Part shown: positions 44,559-52,596 of the stretch, in pieces | Position numbering within the stretch: position 1 is the first letter of the stretch | Layout of the letters: each line of letters starts with the position of its first letter | DNA from: Mycobacterium colombiense CECT 3035 | GTDB taxonomy: Bacteria > Actinomycetota > Actinomycetes > Mycobacteriales > Mycobacteriaceae | NCBI RefSeq assembly: GCF_002105755.1 | Contig: NZ_CP020821.1 | Location: 1,426,001 to 1,490,000 of the forward strand | Length of the DNA: 64,000 nucleotides | Direction: 5' to 3' | Position numbers and translations under genes: made by a program | The notes under the pieces: generated by a model | What the model saw: the letters and a program-made list of their open reading frames with translations, nothing else | Told to the model about the DNA's origin: nothing | The model's database searches: none

Positions 44559-45748
44559 GTGTTTCGTCGCCCCCCTGCCGTGCCGGTGTACCGGCCCGAC
44601 ATCTACACCCGCGCAGCGATCCTCGATCCCCACCCGCACTACCGCGCCTTGCGCGAACTAGGTCCCGTTGTGTGGCTGGCCCGCCACCGCCTCTATGCCC
44701 TGCCGCGCTACGCCGCATGCAAGGCCACCCTGCGCGACGACGGCCGGTTCCTGTCCGGACACGGAGTCGCAGCCAACCCGCTGACCAACCGACTGTCGCG
44801 CGGCACCACCCTCAACAGCGACGGCGCAGACCATGACCGGCGCCGAAAACTCCTCGCGCACCGCATGATGCCCCGGGCCCTGCGTGCGCTCGGCGACGAC
44901 ATCGATGCCCAGGCCCGCGCCATCGTCGAGGTCGCCGTGCACCGGGAACGGGTGGACGCGGTCGCCGATCTCGCCACGGCCCTGCCGCTGGCCGTTGTGC
45001 CCGATCTGGTGGGGTGGCCTCGCGATGAACGAGCCCGGTTACTCGACTGGGGCGCAGCCACATTCGACGTCCTCGGACCGGCGAACCTGCAGGCGCTCAG
45101 GGCCGTACCACGCAGCCTACAAATGCTGCGCTTCGCACGCCGCGTCGTACGCGACCGCAATGTGCTGCCCGGCAGCATGGCCCATGAACTCCTCACTGCG
45201 GTCGACGAGGGCAACCTCGCCGTCGAGGAAGTACCGCCGCTGCTGATCGATTACATCGCCCCGTCCCTGGACACCACCATCAGCGCTATCTCTAATGCCA
45301 TCTACCTGTTCGCCAGACACCCCGACCAATGGGAACTGCTCAAAAGCGATCCCGCTTTGATCCCCAACGCCGTCAACGAAGTCGTGCGCTACGAATCCCG
45401 CTCAGCGCCTTCACCCGAAAGACATTGCACAGCACAGAGATCGAGGGGGTGCCCATCGCTGCGGGCGCCCGGCTGCTGGTCATTTACGCCTCAGCCAACC
45501 GTGACGAACGCGAATGGGATGCTCCCGACGTCTTCGACATCCGCAACGACGCCGGACGCCACGTCGGGTTCGGCAACGGCGCGCACGCCTGCGCCGGCCA
45601 AGCCCTTGCGCGGCTCGAGACCACCGCAATGCTCAAAGCCCTCACCGAGGCCGTCGAGCGCATCGAGATCGCCGCCGAGCCGACCTGGGCGATCAACAAC
45701 ATCATCCACCGCCACGAACACCTGCCGCTGCGGCTGATCGCGGCCTGA
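44559..45748 (+). pseudogene. Cytochrome P450 of the aromatic operon, single-base frameshift as read
   Basis: Frame one from the GTG at 44559 includes the I-helix PSLDTTISAISNAIYLF and the K-helix beginning NEVVRYES. Frame two resumes with PLSAFTRKTLHSTEIEGVPIAAG and has the heme loop FGNGAHACAGQALARLE, ending at 45748. The break lies at CCC 45397-45399; a fourth C gives RYESPLSAF, the normal P450 sequence, and about 397 residues. It is 11 bases after mhpA-like and may hydroxylate or demethylate the ring before the other enzymes act. Confidence 0.88.
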
Positions 45749-45947
45749 ACTCGGCGGCGGTGCCTCAGACTTCCCACTGACGTGTCGAAGTGCGCGGCCC
45801 CGCAAGGGGGAGAGGCGTTGCGGCGCCCTCCGGCTCACCGCCGACACCTTTTCTTCAGACGCCGAAGCATCTGCCAACTTCATCGGGCGCACATGGCCAG
45901 TCGCGGGGGTGTGTACGGGCCACACTATTCGGCTGCCCAGATTCCGC

Positions 45948-45959
45948 GTTACATGTAAC
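45948..45959. promoter_or_regulatory. Perfect palindrome upstream of toxin-antitoxin genes
   Basis: GTTACATGTAAC is a perfect 12-bp palindrome that ends 8 bases before the ATG of the antitoxin gene. Toxin-antitoxin operons are usually autoregulated through such sites. Confidence 0.6.
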
Positions 45960-45967
45960 ATGGCGGC

Positions 45968-46173
45968 ATGGCAGTGAGGGACAGGGTCGGCGAGTACCGA
46001 CGGCGGATGCGGGAGCGGGCCTGCGGCCCCTGCAGGTCTGGGTGCCTGACGTGCGCACTGAGAGTTTTGCCGCCGAGGCGCATCGGCAGGCTTCGTTGGT
46101 CGCACGAGCGGACGAAAGCACCGATGACCAGGACTTCATTGAGGCAATCTCGACGCCATGGGACGAGGAGTGA
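45968..46173 (+). pseudogene. MazE-family antitoxin, single-base frameshift as read
   Basis: The start frame gives [18 protein letters not shown] and a second frame continues [50 protein letters not shown], together the usual mycobacterial MazE-like antitoxin of about 68 residues. The break is at GGG 46017-46019; a fourth G joins the halves exactly. The stop overlaps the toxin start in GTGA. The N-terminal part should bind DNA and the acidic tail should bind the toxin. Confidence 0.85.
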
Positions 46174-46502
46174 ACAGAGGGGAGATCTGGACCGTAGCGG
46201 GGGGTGTCTACGCGACCAAACCGCGTCCCGCGGTCATTGTTCAGGATGATCTCTTTGCTGCCACGAGTTCAGTGACGGTTGCTCCGATGTCCAGCACGCT
46301 GTTGGACGCGCCGTTGATGCGCATCCGGATAGCCGGCGGAGACGGCCGGTTATCCGGACTTGATCACGACAGTGACGTGATGATCGACAAGCTCACAACA
46401 GTCAAAAGATCGAACGTCCACACACGAGTCGGTCGGCTGACAGCGGAGCAAGTCGTCGAGATCGAGCGAGCGATGATGGCATTCCTCGGCCTTGCGCGAT
46501 AG
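46170..46502 (+). CDS. MazF/PemK-family mRNA-interferase toxin
   Basis: 110 residues from the GTG at 46170 (an ATG at 46158 is also in frame). MazF motifs: [76 protein letters not shown]. The loop and the basic residues for RNA cleavage are present, so the toxin looks active. It is coupled to the antitoxin by a four-base overlap; if the antitoxin frameshift were real, the toxin would be unrestrained, another reason to suspect sequence error. Confidence 0.9.
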   Translation: MNRGEIWTVAGGVYATKPRPAVIVQDDLFAATSSVTVAPMSSTLLDAPLMRIRIAGGDGRLSGLDHDSDVMIDKLTTVKRSNVHTRVGRLTAEQVVEIERAMMAFLGLAR

Positions 46503-46929
46503 ACGAGTGTCCGTTCCGGACAAGCTTGGATAAGGAAGGGGCAGAGTTGATGTCGCCCAATGCAATGCGGCCTACTTGACATAATGTCGCTTATCGGCAA
46601 AAACCATGCGAGTTGTATCAGATGAAAGTGCTCGCACCGGTTGATGATTGGCTCATCTACGCAGTTCTCGGCGCTGTTCCGACGCTCCAGTGTTCGAACG
46701 AGCCGCGTCCAGGATGCCGAGGCTGGCGTGTCTTTCAATCACTTAGTGAATGATTCGGGCGTTAGGTGAAAGGCCCGTCCGCCCGGCGTCATAGCCGGCA
46801 GCCCGCGGCCCGCCCCGCCCTGCGCCTAGCCGCCCACAATACGTCACTGTGACGAATTGTATTGGGCGGCGAGGCTTTTGATGCTTCAGATTCGTTCGAT
46901 CGTCAGCACGATCTCGGATAGCGGCCGAC
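46503..46929. other. Gene-free stretch containing palindromic repeat copy A
   Basis: No supportable gene is seen on either strand between the MazF stop and the integrase relic. The stretch is less GC-rich than its surroundings in its first 250 bases and includes one 21-bp palindromic repeat near 46840. Confidence 0.5.
46837..46857 (+). repeat. 21-bp palindromic repeat, copy A
   Basis: CAATA-CGTCAC-T-GTGACG-AAT. The core is a 13-base perfect palindrome with central T. The same sequence recurs at 50759, 50945 and 51688. Here it is followed by TGTATTG, mirroring the CAATAC on the left. Confidence 0.9.
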
Positions 46930-47058
46930 ATGGCTGACGAGTTGCCGGGTTTCATTCCGCAGGTTTTGAGGCTCGATGACGTTTCGCTGCTCCGAGCTGA
47001 CGAGACGGTGCTCGATGCGATGTTTGACGGCTGGCGCGCTCAGCTCGTAACCGCCAAG
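46930..47058 (+). pseudogene. N-terminal relic of a tyrosine-recombinase/integrase
   Basis: A frame starting ATG at 46930 encodes IPQVLRLDDVSLLRADETVLDAMFDGWRAQLVT, the pattern at the start of many mycobacterial site-specific integrases (an unstructured start, then DAMLDGWRAQ before the core-binding domain). After about residue 40 the frame loses all resemblance and no catalytic domain follows. I read it as a truncated integrase. No att site or tRNA is seen. Confidence 0.45.
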
Positions 47059-47295
47059 CCCGAGCGCCGCGGCTCCAGCCACTGCTGCCGTGCCTCCGAG
47101 AACCGTCTGCCGAGCAATCTCCGCGGCAGGAGGTTAGCCCATCTTCCTAAGTTTCGCCGAACCGATATACTTAATGTATCGATGTACTAGCAGCTGCGCA
47201 CATACTGCGTATGAGGCGATATGCGTTGGGATGCGAGTCTCCCCTACGTGGTTCACACCGCCACGGAAATTGGACGGAGCCAGCCCCGGCCCGAT

Positions 47296-47314
47296 TACAT
47301 TAGGACATGATGTA
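47296..47314. promoter_or_regulatory. Inverted repeat upstream of marR, candidate operator
   Basis: TACAT at 47296-47300 and ATGTA at 47310-47314 flank TAGGACATG in an otherwise AT-richer patch just before the MarR start. Short arms, so weak. Confidence 0.35.
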
Positions 47315-47324
47315 GGCTGGCGGC

Positions 47325-47807
47325 GTGAACATGTCGGACAACGGTATGGACAGGATCGCCGAAAGCGTCCGACAAGCTGCGCTCTTGGCGATGCGCAACC
47401 TTCTCAATCGCGATGAACTCAGCGTGTCCGCGATGGAGGTGCTTCACACGTTGAGCGTCGAAGGTCCAACTCGGCTCACGGCGCTCTCCGAGGCCATTCA
47501 TGTGAGCCAGCCGGCTATGACGCAGCTGATCCAGCGACTCGAGCGTCGCGACCTGGTCGCTCGCGTGGCCGATCCTGAGGACGGCCGCGCAACCATCGTC
47601 GACGTCACTGAGAGTGCACGAGATCTGTTGCGCAGGCTGCGCAGCGAAGACAACGAAAAGCTCGCCACCCTTCTCGCGACACTCCCCGGGAGCGATCAAG
47701 AGGCGCTACGGCTCGCCTTGTACGTCGCCGGCCCGATCATTCAACGACTGAACGAGAATGCCGCGCTCCTCGCGCTGGCCACTACCGGGCCCGCGATGAG
47801 CAGATGA
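47325..47807 (+). CDS. MarR-family transcriptional regulator
   Basis: 160 residues from the GTG at 47325 (or ATG 47331). The winged helix is LSVSAMEVLHTLSVEGPTRLTALSEAIHVSQPAMTQLIQRLERRDLVARVADPEDGRATIVDVTESARDLLRR. It is 87 bases upstream of the NmrA-like gene on the same strand and probably controls the three-gene run and itself. Confidence 0.9.
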   Translation: MNMSDNGMDRIAESVRQAALLAMRNLLNRDELSVSAMEVLHTLSVEGPTRLTALSEAIHVSQPAMTQLIQRLERRDLVARVADPEDGRATIVDVTESARDLLRRLRSEDNEKLATLLATLPGSDQEALRLALYVAGPIIQRLNENAALLALATTGPAMSR

Positions 47808-47894
47808 ACCGAAACTAACCGACCTAGCGACCGCACGCACAGCTCGGTCGCTGCGGTCATGGGGCCCCGAGAGGGATCCACTGAAGGGAGAACA

Positions 47895-48551
47895 ATGACC
47901 AATCTGCTTGTCCTCGGAGGCAGCGGACGCACCGGGGTCCATGTACTCGCGTACGCCGCCGCGCGCGGTCACCGCGTACGGGCTCTGGTGCGCAACCCCG
48001 ACGTCGTCCAGGCTCCCGCTGGAGTGGAACTCATTGCGGGTACGCCGTCCAACATCGATGACGTTCGCAAGGCCGCCCAGGGCACCGAGGCGGTGATCAG
48101 CACCCTCAACAATGCGCGCGCATCGGACAATCCCTGGGCCAAGCCCGTCAGCCCGCCGATGTTCATGACCGACGCAACCTGCAACGTCCTAACCGTGATG
48201 GGCGAGCAGAACATCGGCCGGATCGTCATCACTTCGACGATGGGCGCGGGCGACGACTGGGCCCGCATCAACCCGATGTTCAAGTTCCTCGTCAATATCT
48301 CCAACATCAAGGTCGGCTTCGTCGATCACACCGGTGTCGACAAGCTCGTGCGCATCTCCGATACCGACTGGACTCTCGCCAGGGCAGTCGCCCTTACCGA
48401 CAAGCCGGCCAGCGGGTTCGTGCGGGCCGCGGAAGCAGGCACCGATAAGCCCGGCATGCGGATCACCCGCGCCGATCTCGCCGCGTTTCTCGTCGACACC
48501 GTCGAGGACGGCACTTGGATCCGCCAGGCACCGATCGTTTGGAGTTCGTGA
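47895..48551 (+). CDS. NAD(P)-binding NmrA/SDR-like protein
   Basis: 218 residues, ATG preceded by GAAGGGAG. The Rossmann loop is LLVLGGSGRTGVHVLAYAAARGHRVRALVRNP; EAVISTLNNA and RIVITSTMGAG follow, as in SDR_a5/NmrA-like proteins. The C-terminus ends IRQAPIVWSS. Family members act as NAD(P)H sensors or reductases. Its stop overlaps the next start by one base (TGATG). Confidence 0.87.
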   Translation: MTNLLVLGGSGRTGVHVLAYAAARGHRVRALVRNPDVVQAPAGVELIAGTPSNIDDVRKAAQGTEAVISTLNNARASDNPWAKPVSPPMFMTDATCNVLTVMGEQNIGRIVITSTMGAGDDWARINPMFKFLVNISNIKVGFVDHTGVDKLVRISDTDWTLARAVALTDKPASGFVRAAEAGTDKPGMRITRADLAAFLVDTVEDGTWIRQAPIVWSS

Positions 48552-50131
48552 TGCGCGCCCCTATGACATCAGTAAAGTCGTCAACCGCTGTCGTGGTGGC
48601 AGCCATCGCGTTGGTCTCTGCATGCTCTCCGGCACCCAGTAAAGCGCCTCAATCCGCAGGTTCCGCGACGCCCAGTATTTCCGCAGCGCCCGGTATCAAG
48701 GATCTTGGGGCGGTGCCGCAGACACAGCTGGCGCCGCCGCCGCTGAACGTCACGGTGAACCAGCCGGATGGCGGTTCGGGTTTAGTGTTCATCAATGGTG
48801 GCGAACCGGGGGCGGCGAATCTGTTCGGCACCGGGAACACCGGAATCCCGTCAGGCCCGGAAATCCTGGATAAAAAAGGGCGGCCGGTGTGGTTTTTGCA
48901 GATCCCCGGCGACCAGGATGCCGTGAATTTCCAGGCGCAGACCTATCAAGGTAAACCGGTGCTGACGTGGTTCCAGGGCGACAAGCTGGCCGGTGCCGAT
49001 TACATCGCCGATACGAACTACAACATCATCAAGAAGATCACCACAGAGGACGCCCCGTCGGATCTTCATGAGTTTCGGCTTACCCCGGATGGGCATGCGC
49101 TGATCACATCGGTGAAGGAGGTCGATGCCGACCTGTCTGGTATCGGCGGGCCCAAAACCGGGAAAATCGCCGACAGCTTTGTCAACGTTGTCGATGTTGC
49201 TTCGGGAAAGACGGTGCTCGCGTGGGATTCGGCGCAGCACCTTCCAGTGACCGATAGTGTGCTTAATTACACTCAGCTGCAGGGCATTCCGGGTGAAGGG
49301 GTGCTTCCGCTGCATGTCAATTCGATTGCCCCCGACCCAGATGGAAATATGCTGGTGTCGGTGCGTTCGGCCAATGAGCTGGTCGATGTGAATCCGCAAA
49401 CCGGCGCGATCAACTGGAAACTGGGTGGGAAAAATTCGGATTTCAAACTCGGCCCAGGGGTGGACTTCGCCGGACAGCATGACCCGACATTCGTGGACGA
49501 GAACACGATCATGCTGTTCAACAACAACGTCGATCTGGGTGGAACACGCCATGGCCCTTCGAGCATCATGTGGATCCGGCTGGACCGGCAGGCCAAGACC
49601 GCAAACCTGTTGCGGAACTGGGTCCAGCCCGAACCGGTAGACACCTTCACCCAAGGCAGCGCGCAAGCACTTGCCGACGGCAACACGTTCAGCGGCTGGG
49701 GCGACGCTAACCACATCACCGAATTTGCCCCCGACGGACGCATCCTGTGGAATGCCACCCAGCCCAAAACCTCGACGCAACACGTCGGCACTGGCCCCAA
49801 AGCATTGGCAGTCGGGGATGGGACATACCGCGCGTTTTTGCAGCAATGGAGCGGGCATCCCACCCAGAAGCCCGAGCTGACCATGTCCAACGACAACGGC
49901 CAACCCATCGTGCACGCGGTGTGGAACGGCGCCACCGACGTCACCCAGTGGCGGGTCCTGTCCGGCCCCTCGCCTGACAAGCTCACGCCACTGGCAACCA
50001 CCGACTGGAACGGCCTGAACACCCCGGTGGCACTGCCCGCAGGCACCGCCACCTCCGGCAATTACTTCACGATCGAGGCCCTAGACATAAACGGCGCCAC
50101 CATCGCCGCCAGTGACCCCATGAAAGCCTGA
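48551..50131 (+). CDS. Arylsulfotransferase (ASST)-family lipoprotein
   Basis: 526 residues from the ATG at 48551. Lipobox LVSAC marks an exported lipoprotein. The body is a beta-propeller typical of PF14269: NGGEPGAANLFGTGNTGIPSGPEILDKKGRPVWFLQIPG, TWFQGDKLAGADYIADTNYNIIK, DLHEFRLTPDGHALIT, LHVNSIAPDPDGNMLVSVRSANELVDVNPQTGAINWKLGG, FAGQHDP and NNNVDLGG. A sulfate-transfer function is family annotation only; many actinobacterial members are uncharacterised. The base composition is more AT-tolerant than its neighbours. Confidence 0.88.
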   Translation: MRAPMTSVKSSTAVVVAAIALVSACSPAPSKAPQSAGSATPSISAAPGIKDLGAVPQTQLAPPPLNVTVNQPDGGSGLVFINGGEPGAANLFGTGNTGIPSGPEILDKKGRPVWFLQIPGDQDAVNFQAQTYQGKPVLTWFQGDKLAGADYIADTNYNIIKKITTEDAPSDLHEFRLTPDGHALITSVKEVDADLSGIGGPKTGKIADSFVNVVDVASGKTVLAWDSAQHLPVTDSVLNYTQLQGIPGEGVLPLHVNSIAPDPDGNMLVSVRSANELVDVNPQTGAINWKLGGKNSDFKLGPGVDFAGQHDPTFVDENTIMLFNNNVDLGGTRHGPSSIMWIRLDRQAKTANLLRNWVQPEPVDTFTQGSAQALADGNTFSGWGDANHITEFAPDGRILWNATQPKTSTQHVGTGPKALAVGDGTYRAFLQQWSGHPTQKPELTMSNDNGQPIVHAVWNGATDVTQWRVLSGPSPDKLTPLATTDWNGLNTPVALPAGTATSGNYFTIEALDINGATIAASDPMKA

Positions 50132-50308
50132 CCCAAGCGAGCTTCCCGGCAAGCGCTGGCTGCCGAGAAGTTTCGGCGGACAGCAGTTCCATTCACAGGC
50201 ACGACGCTGGTGAGGAACACGCCGCTGACTGACCGCGACGGGCCGGGCGATACCCTGCCCGTTGCGGTCACGCGGCGACTGTTCGGCGACAGACAAGGGC
50301 CGCGCGCT

Positions 50309-50323
50309 TTCGTCACTGTGACA
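50309..50323 (+). repeat. Partial palindromic repeat, copy B
   Basis: TTCGTCACTGTGACA keeps the palindromic core except for the last base and lacks the CAATA flank. It lies about 180 bases after the arylsulfotransferase stop. Confidence 0.6.
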
Positions 50324-50758
50324 CTTCTCCCCTGTTTCGGTAACAGGAAAGTCACTGCCGCACTGGGTTTTTGCCCGAACACTTCACACGCGGCCAAACG
50401 CCGCCAGCACTTGGGCGCCCGAAGACCGTGTAGTGGTCTGACCTGATGCAACTCTCTTGGTGGCGGCCCTGCACTTCACCGTGAACAACTCGCACCTGTC
50501 GAGCACGCACCGTTACCAGTTGGCAATTCGCAGCTCACGCCAGCACGCCGGCGACCTGACCTTTTACGACCTCGCCGCACCTCCGCACCGACTCGCCCGC
50601 CATCGCGCCGATATGCGTTCCCGCCGGGCGCCGGCGACCGGATGCCGCGGGCCCAATGAAAGAACGATCGACGCCAGCCGCCGGTCACCGGTCGGGTGCG
50701 GTGCGGTGCGCAACGAGCGGTCGCTTACCCCTCCCGCCTTCCCGGGCTTCCCAGGGAT

Positions 50759-50779
50759 CAATACGTCACAGTGACGAAT
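50759..50779 (+). repeat. 21-bp palindromic repeat, copy C
   Basis: CAATA-CGTCAC-A-GTGACG-AAT, differing from the other full copies only in the central base. Followed after 10-15 bases by CGCAGGCGCTTTGG, which resembles the right flank of copy E. Confidence 0.9.
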
Positions 50780-50944
50780 CACCGTCCACCGCAGGCGCTT
50801 TGGAGATGTCACCCACAGGGTCTTACGAACGGACGCTCGACGCTGTCCAGCACTGGGCGCAGGGCAACGGTTCCCCACACCCGGGTCGGCGCGGGTCAGG
50901 TAGAGCCCCGGACACGCCATCCCCTCTCCCCGCCCCATCGCCCT

Positions 50945-50965
50945 CAATACGTCACTGTGACGAAT
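50945..50965 (+). repeat. 21-bp palindromic repeat, copy D
   Basis: CAATA-CGTCAC-T-GTGACG-AAT, identical to copies A and E. The left flank CTCCCCGCCCCATCGCC closely matches the left flank of copy E. It lies 33 bases past the end of the Zn-ribbon gene (minus strand). Confidence 0.9.
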
Positions 50966-50998
50966 AATGTTGCGGCGCAGGGTTATTAAGGTGTGGCG

Positions 50999-51241
50999 CT
51001 ACCAGGTGTTAGTTCGGCGTGTGCCCCCACGCGTGCGGCGGTGGGTGTCGGTCGACCAGAGGTGGCCGCAATCCGAGCACTGCAGATGCACCAGGGTGCC
51101 CTTGTTGCTCAGGAGGTACTGCCAGTGCGTGTCGCAATTGCGACTGCTTCGGCAGTCACCACACTTGGCGCCGTGATCGCAGCGCGGGCACGCCAACCAT
51201 GCGCGGCGGCCGCGATCCGCGGTCGGATCAATCGGTAGCAC
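50999..51241 (-). CDS. Small zinc-ribbon protein
   Basis: 80 residues, GTG at 51241, overlapping the end of the upstream gene by 14 bases. Two knuckle pairs are seen: CPRCDHGAKCGDC and CSDCGHLW, with THWQYLLSNKGTLVHLQ between them. The many CxxC motifs point to one or two zinc sites. The reading is unlike random GC-rich ORFs because of its Lys, Asn and aromatic content. Function unknown; an RNA- or DNA-binding helper is possible. Confidence 0.7.
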   Translation of the reverse strand: MLPIDPTADRGRRAWLACPRCDHGAKCGDCRSSRNCDTHWQYLLSNKGTLVHLQCSDCGHLWSTDTHRRTRGGTRRTNTW

Positions 51242-51458
51242 GAGCGGCCGTCCGTTCGGGCAGGACGCCGGCGCGGACCAACTCGTCGTAGACCCGCTGC
51301 TGCTCCTCGTCGAGATTCGAGTACAGCATGTCGTACGCCTGCTCTTCCTCGGTCAGGACGGCGATGGGATCCCAGTCGTCACCCATCGCTTCGAACATGG
51401 CGCTGCGCCTACGCGCCTCGTCGAGGGTCAGGTCATAGGCAAAGTCGAGGTCGGCCAT
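51228..51458 (-). CDS. Conserved small acidic protein, unknown
   Basis: 76 residues from the ATG at 51458, with GGGAG upstream (an ATG at 51473 is also in frame). The sequence MADLDFAYDLTLDEARRRSAMFEAMGDDWDP.. EEQAYDMLYSNLDEEQQRVYDELVRAGVLPE is strongly helical and acidic. No domain is recognised. It is coupled to the Zn-ribbon gene by overlap. Confidence 0.7.
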   Translation of the reverse strand: MADLDFAYDLTLDEARRRSAMFEAMGDDWDPIAVLTEEEQAYDMLYSNLDEEQQRVYDELVRAGVLPERTAARATD

Positions 51459-51687
51459 CGCGCTCCCAGCCATTAGATATGCAAACGAAGGGCCAGGATG
51501 ACCCCAATGACGCCGCCCGGTCTATGACCTAGGTCACCGTTGCCGGTTGAGGTTCGTCACACTCTGTGCTGACCACCGACGATTCGGAGGCGGCGGATCG
51601 ACACGACGGCGACCGGACCGGGGCTGGCTGTCGCAACCCTGGAAGGGGTCTGCCGAGCCCCCACTTTCCCTCCCCGCCCATCGGCCG

Positions 51688-51708
51688 CAATACGTCACTG
51701 TGACGAAT
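51688..51708 (+). repeat. 21-bp palindromic repeat, copy E, inside the tesB 3' end
   Basis: CAATA-CGTCAC-T-GTGACG-AAT, identical to copies A and D. Read on the minus strand, TAT TCG TCA CAG TGA inside it supplies the last residues and the stop codon of the TesB gene. Confidence 0.9.
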
Positions 51709-52570
51709 ACCCTTGCAGGGCAGCGCTTTTGGCGACCCCCTGGCATGTGGTGTGCGGCGGAAAGTACATCTCCTGCTTTACCGTGCACACCAATTCGCCG
51801 TTGCGGTTGAACATCGTCCCACTCGCCAGCGCCAGGGACCCGGCGCTGCTCGGTGACGACCGATCGTAGAGAAGCCAGTCCGACAACGCGGCCGGCGCGT
51901 GGAACCACACCGAATGATCACGCTGAGCAGATGCCCCGACCCCGCCGCGTGCCGCATACGCCGGCTCGGTCAACGTCACCGCCGACAGATAGGCCACCAG
52001 GCTGGCGGTCAGCGGCGCATCATCGGGAACCTCGCCGTCGGGTCGCCACCACATCGGCGCCCGAGCGGGTGGCGTGACCTCCGAGTCGATGATCCGGCGC
52101 TCGAACCAGCGCAGGCTCGACCACCGCCCCGGGGCGCTCTCGTCGGACTCCGCCAAATGCGGCGCAACCCACGGCAGGGACTCCGGGCTGGCAGCCGCCG
52201 GCATGGGTGGTTGGTAGGCGACCCGCGTGGGCGCGGAATCGGCGACTTTGAACGACGACATCGCCTCCATCAGGATCTTGCCGTCCTGGCGCGCGGTGAC
52301 CCGTCGCGCCGAAAACGTCCGGCCTTCCTGGAGGTCGACGACCTCGAAGTCCACCGGCCGGCGCGAATCGCCGGGCCGCAGGAAGTACGTGTGGACGCTG
52401 TGTGGGGTGCGCCCCGGCGCGGTGTGGCTTGCCGCCAATAAAGCCTGGGCGGAGATGTGGCCGCCCAGAATATGGTTGGCGGGTGCGGGTAGTTGCTGGC
52501 CGACGAAGACCCACTGGTCGACCCTCTCGAGCTCCAAGGTGGCGAGCACGTCGCCCAGCGAAGATGACAT
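51695..52570 (-). CDS. tesB: Acyl-CoA thioesterase II (TesB)
   Basis: 291 residues from the ATG at 52570. A double hotdog protein: VDQWVFVGQQLPAPANHILGGHISAQALLAASHT, SVHTYFLRPGDSRRPVDFEVVDLQEGRTFSARRVTARQDGKILMEAMSSF, and the second half with RDHSVWFHAPAALSDWLLYDRSSPSSAGSLALASG. TesB hydrolyses acyl-CoA to fatty acid and CoA. The C-terminal ALQGYSSQ and the stop are encoded by the palindromic repeat copy E, so the natural end of the protein has been replaced or extended. Confidence 0.92.
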   Translation of the reverse strand: MSSSLGDVLATLELERVDQWVFVGQQLPAPANHILGGHISAQALLAASHTAPGRTPHSVHTYFLRPGDSRRPVDFEVVDLQEGRTFSARRVTARQDGKILMEAMSSFKVADSAPTRVAYQPPMPAAASPESLPWVAPHLAESDESAPGRWSSLRWFERRIIDSEVTPPARAPMWWRPDGEVPDDAPLTASLVAYLSAVTLTEPAYAARGGVGASAQRDHSVWFHAPAALSDWLLYDRSSPSSAGSLALASGTMFNRNGELVCTVKQEMYFPPHTTCQGVAKSAALQGYSSQ

Positions 52571-52596
52571 CGCAACGTATCTTGCCGGATCGCTTC

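Larger units (their letters stand above)
50132..50998. other. Gene-poor region with palindromic repeats
   Basis: About 870 bases with no gene I can support. Short open frames here have the residue bias of GC-rich noncoding DNA. It holds two full copies (50759, 50945) and one partial copy (50309) of the 21-bp palindromic repeat. Confidence 0.6.

Noticed and set aside
46364..46738. 124-codon minus-strand frame after mazF
   Set aside because: It overlaps the toxin gene on the opposite strand and has no recognisable domain or ribosome site.
50457..50989. Several short frames around the palindromic repeats, some with repeated QYVTVTN
   Set aside because: The recurring peptide is just the translation of the 21-bp repeat. 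No start signals or family patterns support genes.
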